Shown in pieces: positions 36,093 through 45,909 of a stretch of 64,000 bases of DNA; positions within the stretch are counted from its first letter, which is position 1; each line of letters begins with the position of its first letter. The DNA comes from Gemmatimonadaceae bacterium (lineage in GTDB: Bacteria; Gemmatimonadota; Gemmatimonadetes; Gemmatimonadales; Gemmatimonadaceae), in contig JANYHT010000017.1 in NCBI GenBank assembly GCA_025358925.1, positions 116,432-180,431 on the forward strand, in the 5' to 3' direction. A program made the position numbers and the translations under genes. The notes beneath the pieces are model-generated. The model saw nothing but the letters and a program-made list of their open reading frames with translations. It made no database searches and was not told the DNA's origin.

Positions 36093-37313
36093 ATGTCGCG
36101 AGTCATCGTCATCGGCGCGGGTGCTGCGGGCACCATGGCCGCCATTTTTTCGGCATTGTCCGGCGCCGAAACATTCTTGCTGGAACGCACCCGCGACGGC
36201 GGACGAAAAATCCTCATTAGCGGGGGCGGACGCTGTAACGTGCTGCCTATGCTGGTGGACGAATCGCGCTTTGTGACGGACTCGTCGCCAAATACGCTCC
36301 GGAAAATCGTACGCTCGTGGCCGCTCGCGCAGCAGCGTGCATTTTTTGAAGAGGACCTCGGCATCCCACTGGTGGAAGAAACGGATGCGCTCAAGCTCTT
36401 TCCGGCATCGCACAAGGCGCGCGATGTGCGCGACGGGCTCTTGGCACACGCGAAGGCAAAAGGCGTGCAGTTGCGCATGAATACGCATGTAATCGGGGTG
36501 CAACAGACCGCCACTGGTTGGCGTGTCGAGCGCGACGGTGCGGCACCGATCGATGGCGATGCCGTGATCATCGCGACCGGTGGACTTTCTGTCCCGCTTA
36601 CCGGCAGCGACGGCTTCGGCCTCCGATTGCTCGAAACCCTCGGCCACGCCATCAATCGCACCTACGCGGCGCTCACGCCAATCACGTCGCATGACACCGC
36701 GTTCACGGCGCTCTCAGGTGTTTCACTCACGGTGACGCTCACCGCGAAATCGGAAGAACGCAGCGCCACGCACACTGGCGGATTTCTCTTTACACATCAC
36801 GGATATAGCGGACCGTCCGTGCTCAACGTGTCGCACGTCGTGGTGCGCGCGCGCAATGAACGGACGTCACCCGCTCGCGTGCAAGTGCGCTGGACACCGC
36901 TCGGCGACGCTGAATGGGGTGCCGCGCTCAAGCCGCACGGCGCCCGAACGGTCACGGGCGCGCTGCGCAACGAGATGCCTGACCGGCTCGCTGCGGTGTT
37001 GCTGGACATGGCGAAGGTGGAAATTCATCGGCCGCTGTCAGAATTGCGACGAGACGAACGGTTGCGACTCATCGACGTGCTCGTGCGCGGTGATTTGCCC
37101 TGGAGTAGCGATGAAGGCTACAAGAAGGCAGAAGTGATGGGCGGTGGCGTTGCACTCGCCGAGGTCGATCCGCGCACCATGGAAAGTCGTCGATACAAGG
37201 GCCTGTATTTATGCGGTGAGGTGCTCGACGCATTTGGGCCTATTGGCGGTTACAATTTTTTGTGGGCTTGGGCCACCGGACGCGCAGCGGGCATTGGTGC
37301 CGCGCGCCCGTAA
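36093..37313 (+). CDS. HI0933-family FAD/NAD(P)-binding oxidoreductase
   Basis: A 406-residue flavoprotein of the HI0933/BaiN (YhiN) family. [10 protein letters not shown] is the FAD loop; [13 protein letters not shown], typical of the family, follows. The C-terminal block [29 protein letters not shown] and [15 protein letters not shown] is diagnostic. The reaction is unknown in most members; BaiN reduces bile-acid intermediates, but that is not implied here. It starts 179 bases from the divergent gnd gene. Confidence 0.9.
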   Translation: MSRVIVIGAGAAGTMAAIFSALSGAETFLLERTRDGGRKILISGGGRCNVLPMLVDESRFVTDSSPNTLRKIVRSWPLAQQRAFFEEDLGIPLVEETDALKLFPASHKARDVRDGLLAHAKAKGVQLRMNTHVIGVQQTATGWRVERDGAAPIDGDAVIIATGGLSVPLTGSDGFGLRLLETLGHAINRTYAALTPITSHDTAFTALSGVSLTVTLTAKSEERSATHTGGFLFTHHGYSGPSVLNVSHVVVRARNERTSPARVQVRWTPLGDAEWGAALKPHGARTVTGALRNEMPDRLAAVLLDMAKVEIHRPLSELRRDERLRLIDVLVRGDLPWSSDEGYKKAEVMGGGVALAEVDPRTMESRRYKGLYLCGEVLDAFGPIGGYNFLWAWATGRAAGIGAARP

Positions 37314-37331
37314 CCGTGTCGCGTCGCGTCG

Positions 37332-39794
37332 CTAACGAATTTCTCCGCCCGCACGATAGTAGTCGCCCAACAAATGTTCAGCGAAGTATTCCATCAGCAT
37401 GCGTTGATTGTACGGTGATGTATCTCGATATCCGTGTGGTTGTCCGGGATAGATGAAGAAGTCGAAACGCTTGTTTGCTTTGATGAGTGCATCCGCGAGC
37501 CGAATGGTGTTGCCTGGATGCACGTTGTTGTCGAGATCACCGGTGGTGAGCGCAAGGTTGCCCTTCAAATTGCCGGCGAGTTCTTCGTTGGTTGGGACTT
37601 TAATGGTGAACCGGACGCTGTCTTGGTTCGCGGTGTCTCCCTTCGTGACGACCTTCACGCCGTGATTCCACTCGCTCCAGTTCTGGTTATAAATATTGTT
37701 GTCGTGATTGCCCGATTCCGACCATCCCACTTTGAAAAAGTCGTTGTACGGTGGCAACAGCATCGCCGCCGCCGTGAGAAAGCCACCGCCTGAATGTCCG
37801 TAAATGCCAATCTTGTCCATATCAATCCACCGGTAGCGCGCGCCGAGTTGCTCGATGCCGGCTTTTTTGTCAGCAAGCGCGTAGTCGCGCATGTTGCCGT
37901 AGCCAAAGCGATGATAGGCAAGCGAACGCAGTGGAGTTCCCCCGCGATGGCCTATTTGAATCACAATAAAGCCGAGCTGCGCGAGCTGCATCTGACCACC
38001 ACCGACTGCAAACCCGGTGGTCACCGCCTCTTCCTGCGGCCCTGGATACACATACGCGATGAGCGGATATTTCTTTGTCGAATCGAAGTCAAACGGCTTC
38101 CAAATATTACCGAACAACTCCGTCACACCATCTGCTGCTTTCACAGAAAATGGTTCGGCGACTTTGAAACCGAGTTCCTTGAGCTTTGACAGGTCCATTT
38201 CTTCCATCGCCATTAGGATTTTGCCCGTGGTGCCATCGCGCAACACCGACTTTGGAGGCGCATCCATACGCGAGTACGTATCGAAGATGTACTTGCCCGT
38301 TGGCGATACAGTCGACGTGTGTGACGCGTTGCCATCGTCTACGAGCGTCAACCCTTGGCCGTTTCCGGCAACGCGATATGTGTGTTTCTGATACAACTGT
38401 TCATCAGCCTCGCGCCCTTCACCGAAGACCCACACGGTGCCGGTGGTCGAATCAATCTTGCTCACGCCTTCGACATTCCACGCACCAGTCGTGAGCGGAT
38501 ATTTTGGTGCGACGCCACCGTTGAAATCGTACACATACAACTGGCCCCAGCCGGTCTTTTGTGACCACCATAGAAAGTCGCCACCCTTCTTCAGATAGCG
38601 AATGGGCTGCGGTTCTAACGCGGCTTCTTCGATGCCATCCGTGAGAAGCGTTTTGATCACGCCGGACGTAACATCTACTTCGATAAAGTCGAGGTTGCGT
38701 TGCGGGCGATCCCGTCGTACGAGACGCAGCTGTTCGCCGTTCACCGGCCAATGCAAGTCCAACAGTCGTTGATCCTTCCACTTGGGAACCGACAGCTGCT
38801 TTGCCGCTTTCTCGCCGCGACGATATGTCCACAGCTCTTGTTGCGGAACACTTTCTTCGCCCGGCATGGAATACTTGTAGTGCAGTAAAACTGGTCGTGG
38901 CTGCGCGAGCACATTTACCAAAAATAAATCTTTTACCTTCCGCGAATCTGCCCGCGTAATGGCAAACGATTTCGAGTCGGGTGACCACGTGGCGCCCGGA
39001 CGAACACGCATCTCGTTCTTATTCACGACTTCGGTATTACCAAGATCGGTACTATCAACCACGCCGCCACCCAACGCATCCAGCTGTCGTCGATTTTCCG
39101 TCGTATCCTTCGCGCCAAACGAGTAGTCTTCAACGCCATTGCTCGTGACTTTGATGGTGTCGGCCTTGGCGATGTCAACGACGTACAGGTTGTGATCGCG
39201 CGCGAACACGAAGGCTGTACTATCCGGAGAATAGTTGCGGTACGCGTCGGGCCCGCGAGGGGGCAGTGGTACACTGCGAATCTCACGTTCTTCATCTGCT
39301 GGGGGAGTGCGCGCCGCACGACCGAGACTCTTCAGTAGCTCCGTAGCAAGTGTCCATTCAAAGCGTGTCGAGTCCACCGTGAACCGAAAGGCCTTGTGGT
39401 TCTTTAAAAACGTGATCGTCTGAAAGGGAAGATTGGTTGCATCAAACGGCTTTTTGCGCAGTTCGGTCAATTGTTGCGCCAGCTTCGCCGCATCAAATAA
39501 TGGACGCTTTGCACCACCCGATGTTGACGGCACGAATAAGTAGAAGCGCGAACCATTGTGATCCTTCCAGTTATACCACATTGAGTCGGTCTTGCCGAGG
39601 AAATGTGGTTGGAGCGCTTGGGTATACGTGATGGCGCGCAGTGTGCTGGTGCTAAATCGATTCGCGAGCGCCCAATTGCCTTTGGTGGGCCGACCCTCGT
39701 CCGGTTGCGCGGTGCTCTGTGCACCGAGTGCGAACGTGTGAGCGCAGCAGAGCGTGAGAACCGTACGCGAGAGCGACAAAAAACGAGACTGCAT
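37332..39794 (-). CDS. Secreted DPP-IV-like prolyl peptidase (S9B)
   Basis: An 820-residue serine peptidase of the dipeptidyl-peptidase IV type. ATG 39794 with GGAG 6 bases upstream opens a signal peptide ending LGAQS. The N-terminal beta-propeller (DPPIV_N) spans about 90-540 and the C-terminal hydrolase domain the rest. The catalytic triad: Ser in GHSGGGF (about 667), Asp in TTGDLDNNVHPGN (about 755) and His in YPGQPHGYRD (about 786). It cleaves Xaa-Pro dipeptides from peptide N-termini in the periplasm or outside, feeding on peptides. It follows a PHP-amidohydrolase gene 13 bases earlier on the same strand, so the two are likely in one operon. Confidence 0.9.
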   Translation of the reverse strand: MQSRFLSLSRTVLTLCCAHTFALGAQSTAQPDEGRPTKGNWALANRFSTSTLRAITYTQALQPHFLGKTDSMWYNWKDHNGSRFYLFVPSTSGGAKRPLFDAAKLAQQLTELRKKPFDATNLPFQTITFLKNHKAFRFTVDSTRFEWTLATELLKSLGRAARTPPADEEREIRSVPLPPRGPDAYRNYSPDSTAFVFARDHNLYVVDIAKADTIKVTSNGVEDYSFGAKDTTENRRQLDALGGGVVDSTDLGNTEVVNKNEMRVRPGATWSPDSKSFAITRADSRKVKDLFLVNVLAQPRPVLLHYKYSMPGEESVPQQELWTYRRGEKAAKQLSVPKWKDQRLLDLHWPVNGEQLRLVRRDRPQRNLDFIEVDVTSGVIKTLLTDGIEEAALEPQPIRYLKKGGDFLWWSQKTGWGQLYVYDFNGGVAPKYPLTTGAWNVEGVSKIDSTTGTVWVFGEGREADEQLYQKHTYRVAGNGQGLTLVDDGNASHTSTVSPTGKYIFDTYSRMDAPPKSVLRDGTTGKILMAMEEMDLSKLKELGFKVAEPFSVKAADGVTELFGNIWKPFDFDSTKKYPLIAYVYPGPQEEAVTTGFAVGGGQMQLAQLGFIVIQIGHRGGTPLRSLAYHRFGYGNMRDYALADKKAGIEQLGARYRWIDMDKIGIYGHSGGGFLTAAAMLLPPYNDFFKVGWSESGNHDNNIYNQNWSEWNHGVKVVTKGDTANQDSVRFTIKVPTNEELAGNLKGNLALTTGDLDNNVHPGNTIRLADALIKANKRFDFFIYPGQPHGYRDTSPYNQRMLMEYFAEHLLGDYYRAGGEIR

Positions 39795-39807
39795 GAACAC
39801 TCCGGTG

Positions 39808-42756
39808 CTAGTGAAAGCCAACTGCGCGCCACACATCGGCGCTTCGAAACAGTGTGCCGTTGCGCATGACCATCTGCACTGAGCGGATGTTTTCAATTCG
39901 ATCCAATGGATTCGCGTCAAGCACAATCAGGTCGGCACGTTTTCCAACTTCTAACGTGCCTACATCGCCATCGAGGTGCATCGCGCGTGCCGGTATCGCG
40001 GTCGCGGCGCGTAACGCTTCCATTGGCGAGAATCCGGCTTGCACGTACAACTCGATCTCGCGATAGACGCTGAATCCTGGCACGCCTTCGTCGGTACCCG
40101 TAACCACGGGCACGCCGGCGTCATGCAGGGCCTTGATGATGCCGAGTGTGCGTGCAAGTCGCGTATGTGCGGTGTTGGCATCAATGCCGGCCGTGCCCAT
40201 CCGCGTGATGCGCTGCGCGAGCACCGGTGGTAAGTGCGAGACGCCCGGTTGAAAGCTCGATACGGGTTCTGTGAGCGCGTGGCCGAGTATTTCGCCCCAT
40301 GATGCTGTTGGATCGATCACCGTACCATGCGCTTTAAGCACGGCGATGATGTGTTTCACCGAGTCCGACGATGCATCACCGCGAATCGGCAGATGCGCAA
40401 TCTGATCCATGCCCGAATCGATGGCCGCGAGCAGCGACAAGGATGTCGGTACGTGTCCGGTCACGGTCATTCCAAGCTTGTGCGCTTCGTCGCAAATGGC
40501 GGCAACGACGGCCGGTTGTAACAACGAATACAACTTCATTTGCTGGAAACCGAGCGTGTGATAGCGACGAACGGCAGCGCGTCCCTCGGCCGGAGTTTGC
40601 GCGTTGATGGCACCGAACGCGTTTGGTCCGCCACCGTCGATGAGTCCGGCAAGTAACATGCGCGGGCCGAGCGCGCCACGTTGAATGGCATCTCGAAACG
40701 GTATCACGAATGGAAGGACGTTGCCCATGTCGCGAGCCGTGGTGACACCGCTGGCGAGATACACTGGCCCCCATTCGATTTGCATGAGGTGTCCGTGCAT
40801 TTCCCACAAACCGGGCATGATTGTCTTGCCGTGCACGTCGATCACGCGCGTGCCAGTTGGCACTTTGGTCGTCGCGCGTGGCCCAACGCTAGTGATGCGA
40901 CCGTTCTTCACGACGATGGTTGCATCGATCACGGCAGCGTGGCCAGTGCCGTCGATGAGCGTTGCGCCAACGAATGCAATTGAACCGGTGGCGACCGGCG
41001 TCACGCTTCGTGTCATTAGCGCGAGATCGGCCATCCTATCGCGTGCGGCCAGCGCTTGGAATTTCTGGAAAAGCGGATCGAGCTCCAGGCGGACTGCTTC
41101 AAACGACAATCCGCCACCACCGGCCGTTGTAAACGCTGCAAGACGCAGTTCGCGATCGAGCCAGACCGATTCTTTCCCCCACACGACACCATCAATCATA
41201 AAGCGATCAAATACTAATCGCCGACCGTTGAGTGTAAGTGTATCGCGCCCACGCTGTTCGATGTGCACGGTATTGGTCGGGCCACCCGGCACCACCGCGA
41301 GCGCCGCAGGCTTCCCGTGCGCCAACCAGTAGCGGACCAGTGCCAAATGCTGCGCTACCGGTGCCGTGCCGTTGATCACGGCAGCTATTGCGGGAACTGC
41401 GACGGTGGTGGTTTCGCCGCGCGCGATCACGTGCGCCGTTGGGCCGTCAATGCTGATGCGCGTCTCGACACGTGACGTGCTATCTGTGATTCGTGAAATT
41501 TCGAGTTGTTTCGGTGAAAAATCAGCCGCCATCTGCAGCGTGCTGACCAGGTGTGTCCGCCGTGCACGATCGGTGTAATCGATATCGTCGCTGAGCAGCA
41601 GCCCGTTGTCGCTCGTGCTGATGGTGTAGCGCTCAGTGCCGACTGCGTAACCGACGTAGTGAATGCGTAAGGTGTCCGTGATGCTGGCCGACGCATTCTT
41701 GTCGTACGGTGTCTGATTTTTATACGCGTTCGTGAATTGTGGTTGCACCCAAGCTGACGCACCGCCGGAGTCCATCACTTTTGCGCGTACGTACGTTTCA
41801 GTGCCACGCAACGTGTACCTTGGCGTGAGCGACTTGTCGATCGCGAGAATCTTTCCGTGTGCGCCGATGAACTGCGTCGTGTATTTGAAGCTGCCTTTTT
41901 GCGTGATGCGCAATTGCAGTGAGGTGGCGGTGGTTGCCACATCGTCAAGCATGACGCCGCTACTGGCGTAATACTGACCTGCTTCCAGTGCCGTGACTAA
42001 TGCACGCGTTTCAAGCGCCGGTGCGCGAACGACCAGCCATCCACGGCCGGGGTTTGCCCTGTCTGGCGCAAATTCGCCCTGAAAATTATGTGCGTCGTCT
42101 ACAGCAATACCGTACATCCGTTTGCCGGCCGTCAACAAACCATCCCACACCTCTTCCATCCCCGGCCAATCACCACCACCGATGTTGTTTGTGAGGGGAT
42201 GCCCATTAAAAATCTCGAAGAGTTTGTCGTTCTTGACACGAAACAGCGTTGCCGAATCCACGCTCCACAAAAAGTTTGGATGATTGATGTGCGGCACCGC
42301 GTGCTCGGCACGAATGAGGTCTACCGCTTTCTGTACCGTTCCAAGTAACGTCGAATCTTTCGGCGCGGGTATCACACGCGTAATTGCCAATGCGTTCACA
42401 TGCACTGCCGCTTTCTGAAACGCCGTTGTGATCTCTTCGCCCGGTAGCAACAAAAACGTCGAGTCCATGAGCGACGCGAGTGTTGTCGGGTCGGTAAAGA
42501 CATTGTGATCGGACAAGACGAGAAAGGCATACCCGTGCGATTTATACCACCGTGCGACGTCCTCCGGCGACGTATCGCCATCACTATTCAAGGTGTGCGT
42601 ATGAGTATTGCCCTTATACCATTTCGCCCCCGATGGCGCGGGGTTGAGTTCAAAGCGCGCGCGCTGCCCATGCGCGGTGGTTGCACGAGATGTCAGACAG
42701 AACATGGTCGCTGCAACAATCGCCGTGCATCGTGAACGCATCGCGCTTGAAAGCAT
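39808..42756 (-). CDS. PHP domain fused to secreted amidohydrolase
   Basis: A 982-residue exported fusion. The signal peptide (AMRSRCTAIVAATMFCLTS) is followed by a PHP phosphoesterase-like domain with its metal motif NTHTHTLNSDGD (about 50-61) and SDHNVFTDP. A middle strand-rich region follows, and from about 600 an imidazolonepropionase-type amidohydrolase: PGLWEMHGHL (about 645-655, metal ligands MHGH in place of the usual DxHxH), VTGHVPTS, HLPIRGD and TGTDEGVPG. Such amidohydrolases include prolidases and imidazolonepropionases. A PHP fused to an amidohydrolase in one polypeptide is unusual. The ATG overlaps the upstream stop by one base; TTG one codon earlier is the alternative. Confidence 0.85.
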   Translation of the reverse strand: MLSSAMRSRCTAIVAATMFCLTSRATTAHGQRARFELNPAPSGAKWYKGNTHTHTLNSDGDTSPEDVARWYKSHGYAFLVLSDHNVFTDPTTLASLMDSTFLLLPGEEITTAFQKAAVHVNALAITRVIPAPKDSTLLGTVQKAVDLIRAEHAVPHINHPNFLWSVDSATLFRVKNDKLFEIFNGHPLTNNIGGGDWPGMEEVWDGLLTAGKRMYGIAVDDAHNFQGEFAPDRANPGRGWLVVRAPALETRALVTALEAGQYYASSGVMLDDVATTATSLQLRITQKGSFKYTTQFIGAHGKILAIDKSLTPRYTLRGTETYVRAKVMDSGGASAWVQPQFTNAYKNQTPYDKNASASITDTLRIHYVGYAVGTERYTISTSDNGLLLSDDIDYTDRARRTHLVSTLQMAADFSPKQLEISRITDSTSRVETRISIDGPTAHVIARGETTTVAVPAIAAVINGTAPVAQHLALVRYWLAHGKPAALAVVPGGPTNTVHIEQRGRDTLTLNGRRLVFDRFMIDGVVWGKESVWLDRELRLAAFTTAGGGGLSFEAVRLELDPLFQKFQALAARDRMADLALMTRSVTPVATGSIAFVGATLIDGTGHAAVIDATIVVKNGRITSVGPRATTKVPTGTRVIDVHGKTIMPGLWEMHGHLMQIEWGPVYLASGVTTARDMGNVLPFVIPFRDAIQRGALGPRMLLAGLIDGGGPNAFGAINAQTPAEGRAAVRRYHTLGFQQMKLYSLLQPAVVAAICDEAHKLGMTVTGHVPTSLSLLAAIDSGMDQIAHLPIRGDASSDSVKHIIAVLKAHGTVIDPTASWGEILGHALTEPVSSFQPGVSHLPPVLAQRITRMGTAGIDANTAHTRLARTLGIIKALHDAGVPVVTGTDEGVPGFSVYREIELYVQAGFSPMEALRAATAIPARAMHLDGDVGTLEVGKRADLIVLDANPLDRIENIRSVQMVMRNGTLFRSADVWRAVGFH

Positions 42757-43670
42757 CAACGTGTGACCGATTGCATGATGGATGCGAGACTCGTGCCTTG
42801 CGCCAGTGTTGCAATCCGCCCTTGCACCTTCGGGTACAGCGTCGTGGCCTCTCCCTGAAAGCGGGTGAACAACGCCTTCATGTCCGCTGTTGAGAGCGAC
42901 CGATTTTGTGCGTAGTACTGCTGCGATGCACGACCCAGTGCGTATGTCGCGGCAAACGTGACCGCACCACCCGCAGCAAGTCCTGCAGCGCCGCCGAAGA
43001 GTCCGCCGAGTAATCCACTGGCAATACCGCCGAACGCTTTGCGCACGACACTTTCCATGATTTGTGCAGCGGCGCCAAGTCCGAACGTCGCCGCAAGATC
43101 CTTGATTTGATTCGCATCAGTTTGTTGACCGTACTGCTGTCCGACGTGGTGCACCATGCGCAGCTGCAGCGGCAGAATCGCGATATTCGCGAGACGATCG
43201 GGCAGCAGCTCGAGCGCTGCCGTGAGCATCGCTTGGTCGAGGATGTACGTATCGAGTGTGTCTCCTGCTGCCGTGCCACTCGCTGGTGGCGTCGATGGGA
43301 GCAACGGCGGTGCGGTATTGAGAACCGTCGTCACCGCTGCGTTTGCCGATGTCGCATCGACATTGAGCGCCGATGCGAGCGCACGGAGGAACGTGTCCTC
43401 CTGCGGGTTGGCCGGACCGCTTGCATTACATACTGCAACGGCCACGTCATACGCCGCATGCTTTGCCTCGGCGCTCGACAATCCTTCGGCGAGTTGCACA
43501 AGCGATAACTGTCCGTCGACGGCTGCTTCGATCGCCGCATCGGCGCCCGTCAATCCGAAGCGTCGCGCCGCATCCACAATTTGTGCGAGTTCTTGATCGT
43601 CCTGTTGACCGTCGGCCAGTGCGGCCAACGCAGCGATAGATACGATGGCTTCAGCGTCTTGGTGCGTCAT
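42756..43670 (-). CDS. TerB-like / DUF697-like protein
   Basis: A 304-residue protein. Residues 1-110 form a helical TerB-like domain (EAIVSIAALAALADGQQDD, QEDTFLRALASAL), and the C-terminal part has a DUF697-like block: ILPLQLRMVHHVGQQYG, then a glycine-rich stretch FGGIASGLLGGLFGGAAGLAAGG and TYALGRASQQYYAQ. TerB domains act in stress and tellurite responses, and DUF697 is often linked to membrane-associated GTPases. Both assignments are by eye. It overlaps the PHP-amidohydrolase start by one base, so both are co-translated. Confidence 0.65.
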   Translation of the reverse strand: MTHQDAEAIVSIAALAALADGQQDDQELAQIVDAARRFGLTGADAAIEAAVDGQLSLVQLAEGLSSAEAKHAAYDVAVAVCNASGPANPQEDTFLRALASALNVDATSANAAVTTVLNTAPPLLPSTPPASGTAAGDTLDTYILDQAMLTAALELLPDRLANIAILPLQLRMVHHVGQQYGQQTDANQIKDLAATFGLGAAAQIMESVVRKAFGGIASGLLGGLFGGAAGLAAGGAVTFAATYALGRASQQYYAQNRSLSTADMKALFTRFQGEATTLYPKVQGRIATLAQGTSLASIMQSVTR

Positions 43671-43754
43671 CGGTCAGCTCGGTATGGAGGAAATGCGTTG
43701 CATGTGTCATGGCGATGACAAAATATCCGTAAACGGAAGCGTAAATGCCATGCG

Positions 43755-44303
43755 TCACACCGCTGCCTGGAGTGTGCGGTGCATGCGCACGAAGGGGATG
43801 CGCTCGCCATTGGGCAGTAGGTGCTCGACCTGTTCCGTCGCGCGGAAACCGAACGCCACATAGAGTGGGACGCCGGGAAGCGTGGCCATCAATTCGAGTT
43901 GACGGAAGCCTGCATTGAACGCGGCGGTTTCGCATGTTTGCATGAGCAACGCGCCGATACCGCGCCGAGCAAACGCGGGGGCGACGAAGAAGGCGCGAAT
44001 GCGCGCGGCGTCGGTGCGTGGGTCAAGGAGCGGGTCTTCTTCCGACTTATGCTGATCGCCGCCGAAGAGCGTGCGGCGTTTGCTCCATCCCCCGCAGCCG
44101 CAGATGCCCGACGTAGACTCGCACTCGGCGACGAAGTAGGTGCCGTCGGCGATGAGTGTGGTGTCGACACCGAAGATGTATTGAATGGCGGATTCGATGA
44201 TGGATTCGGTGTAGAAGGTGGTGCTGAGCGCGCGGACGGATTCGGGGATGAGGGTGTGGAGCGTGGGGAGGTCGGCGAGGGTGGCGAGGCGGGTGGAGAA
44301 CAC
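43755..44303 (-). CDS. GNAT N-acetyltransferase
   Basis: A 182-residue GNAT enzyme. FSTRLATLADLPTLHTLIPESVRAL is the usual first helix, IRAFFVAPAFARRGIGALLMQ (acetyl-CoA loop ARRGIGAL, 112-119) the central motif and LPGVPLYVAFGFRATEQVEHLLPNGERIP the C-terminal part. The pattern resembles acetyltransferases of unknown substrate. The start is GTG, overlapping by one base the TAG of the phospholipase-D remnant (TAGTG), so this gene was probably once translationally coupled to that protein. Confidence 0.85.
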   Translation of the reverse strand: MFSTRLATLADLPTLHTLIPESVRALSTTFYTESIIESAIQYIFGVDTTLIADGTYFVAECESTSGICGCGGWSKRRTLFGGDQHKSEEDPLLDPRTDAARIRAFFVAPAFARRGIGALLMQTCETAAFNAGFRQLELMATLPGVPLYVAFGFRATEQVEHLLPNGERIPFVRMHRTLQAAV

Positions 44304-44500
44304 TAGAAATGCAGCGCCATCAGCTCTCCTCGCGCAATCAAATCATCAAACGGCACGCCAATCGATCGGCACCAAGCGACGTCATTAATGACTACGCCCA
44401 GTTCGATGTTTCGTATCTGCGCAGCTTCGGTGAGATTTGCGGAGGTCACGACGCAGCGCACGTACCAAGTCACTGCGTACTTCGTTTGATGTTTGCACGG
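44303..44500 (-). pseudogene. C-terminal remnant of a phospholipase-D-like protein
   Basis: Reading the minus strand in the frame right after the Fic stop gives an open stretch of 65 codons whose second part is TSANLTEAAQIRNIELGVVI, ending DDLIARGELMALHF. This is the typical C-terminal half of a PLD (HKD) domain, as in restriction- and defence-linked PLD proteins (H-x-K-x4-D ... TSANLTE...RNIELG). The first half of the gene and any start codon are missing, and the region begins at the Fic stop codon, so it seems to be what is left after a deletion or replacement by the Fic gene. It ends one base into the GNAT start. Confidence 0.6.
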
Positions 44501-45679
44501 CTACTTGCGTGCCTCGGTGCGGGCCGCGGTCACCGTGCGGTCGCCCATCAGATTGAGAATACGACGTGCGACATACACACGGTCACGCGTGCGACCAGTG
44601 ATCTCGGTCAAAATATTTGCATCCACCAGTTTGGAAATGTTTGCCGACGCGGAAGCTGTTGTCACACCGAGCAACTTTGTCGCCGCGCCGATGGTGGTGG
44701 CCGGCCGCTCAAAAAGCGCGTCAACCAACTTGAGCAACAGCGCTGACGATCGAGCCGATTGCAATGTCATGTACATCTCCACGCGCAGGTTGTCGAGCGC
44801 GGTCACCAAGCCGATCGCCTCATCCGCACTCTCGATCACACTGTGCAGAAAGAACCGTAACCACGTATTCCAGTCACCCGCTCGGCTCACCTGTAGCAGG
44901 TTATCGACATACGCATCGCGATGCTGCTCAAATGCAGAACTGAGCGGCAGCAACGGCCCCGGTAACAGTTGTTCGCGTACCAGCATGAGCATGACGAGCA
45001 GGCGTCCGATGCGACCATTGCCATCGCGAAACGGATGGATGGCTTCAAACTGGTAGTGTGCGATGGCAATGCGAACGAGCGTTGGCAGTTCGTCCGCGTC
45101 CTCGTTCATCAAATGTTCGAGATCGCTCAGCAGCGTCGGCAATTCGAGCGGCGGCGGCGGCACAAAGCGCGCCTCCTGAATATCCATTGAACGCCCGATG
45201 TGGTTCTGCACGGTGCGGAACTCACCCGGACGTTCTCGCTCGCCGCGCACGCCCGTCATGAGCACGCGATGCGTGGCTAGCATCAGCCGTGTGGTAATGG
45301 GATCACCCGCCTGCACGGCAGTGAGCGCATATTCCATCGCGCGTACGAAGTTGCCCACCTCGCGCGCGTCGTCGGTGCGTGGCTCGGTGCCCAGCTCGAA
45401 GAGGGCGATCTGTTCTGGCGTGGCGATGGTCTCTTCAATGCGACTGGACAGAATTGCTTCGCGGCGTAGCATCTGGGCGCCCACCAGATACGGGTTGAGC
45501 AGCCGACTGGCGGAGCCGCTGAGGGTGCCGAGCCGGTGCTCTGCGCGCGCCAATAGACGCACGGTGCCAGCGTCGAGTGGGAGTGCGCGAGGAGCTGACG
45601 CGGGCAGAAAGGCCAGCGCGCCGTGAATGGTGGGGACCAGTCGGCCTGGGCTAAGTGCAGAGAAATCAGCGAGTTGCAC
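44501..45679 (-). CDS. Fic family AMP-transferase with winged helix
   Basis: A 392-residue Fic protein. The Fic motif HPFRDGNGRIGR (215-226) is complete, so it should transfer AMP (or another nucleotide part) to Tyr, Ser or Thr of a target. An inhibitory helix motif SSRIEE (78-83, S/TxxxE) lies upstream of the Fic core, placing it with class II, self-inhibited Fic proteins. The C-terminal part (about 315-392) has a winged-helix pattern, GAATKLLGVTTASASANISKLVDANILTE, which suggests DNA binding and autoregulation. Start is GTG. It lies between a restriction-modification pair and the PLD remnant. Confidence 0.9.
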   Translation of the reverse strand: MQLADFSALSPGRLVPTIHGALAFLPASAPRALPLDAGTVRLLARAEHRLGTLSGSASRLLNPYLVGAQMLRREAILSSRIEETIATPEQIALFELGTEPRTDDAREVGNFVRAMEYALTAVQAGDPITTRLMLATHRVLMTGVRGERERPGEFRTVQNHIGRSMDIQEARFVPPPPLELPTLLSDLEHLMNEDADELPTLVRIAIAHYQFEAIHPFRDGNGRIGRLLVMLMLVREQLLPGPLLPLSSAFEQHRDAYVDNLLQVSRAGDWNTWLRFFLHSVIESADEAIGLVTALDNLRVEMYMTLQSARSSALLLKLVDALFERPATTIGAATKLLGVTTASASANISKLVDANILTEITGRTRDRVYVARRILNLMGDRTVTAARTEARK

Positions 45680-45711
45680 GCGGTATTTTAGTGAACTCTG
45701 TTAGCGCGGTC

Positions 45712-45745
45712 GTTAGTTTAGCTTGAGTAGCAGATCTAAACTAAC
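45712..45745. promoter_or_regulatory. Perfect inverted repeat upstream of fic
   Basis: Perfect 10-bp inverted repeat GTTAGTTTAG / CTAAACTAAC separated by 14 bases, 33 bases upstream of the Fic start. It is AT-rich in contrast to its surroundings. Since the Fic protein has a C-terminal winged helix, this is a candidate operator for autorepression; a terminator for the upstream methylase gene is an alternative but there is no T-run. A second, weaker pair GCGGCCA / TGGCCGC lies at 45799-45830. The rest of the 230-base gap holds no convincing gene. Confidence 0.5.
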
Positions 45746-45909
45746 CGATTTGTGCGCAGTATATCGCTCGCGTTCTGCTGCAGCAACTTCCAATAATTGC
45801 GGCCAGCGAGCGCAGCGAACACTTGGCCGCAGTCCGAAACGCCGCTGGCTGCCGCAACACAGTAACGCACGGTTGGCGGATTTCGAGCCGGACGTTCTGT
45901 CGATCAAGC

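Noticed and set aside
43821..44306. 161-codon Glu/Gly-rich plus-strand frame
   Set aside because: Antisense to the GNAT gene, low-complexity shadow of it.
45713..45907. 64-codon minus-strand open frame between the methylase and fic
   Set aside because: No ribosome site, basic and Cys/Arg-rich composition without family; overlaps the inverted repeats. Left as intergenic.
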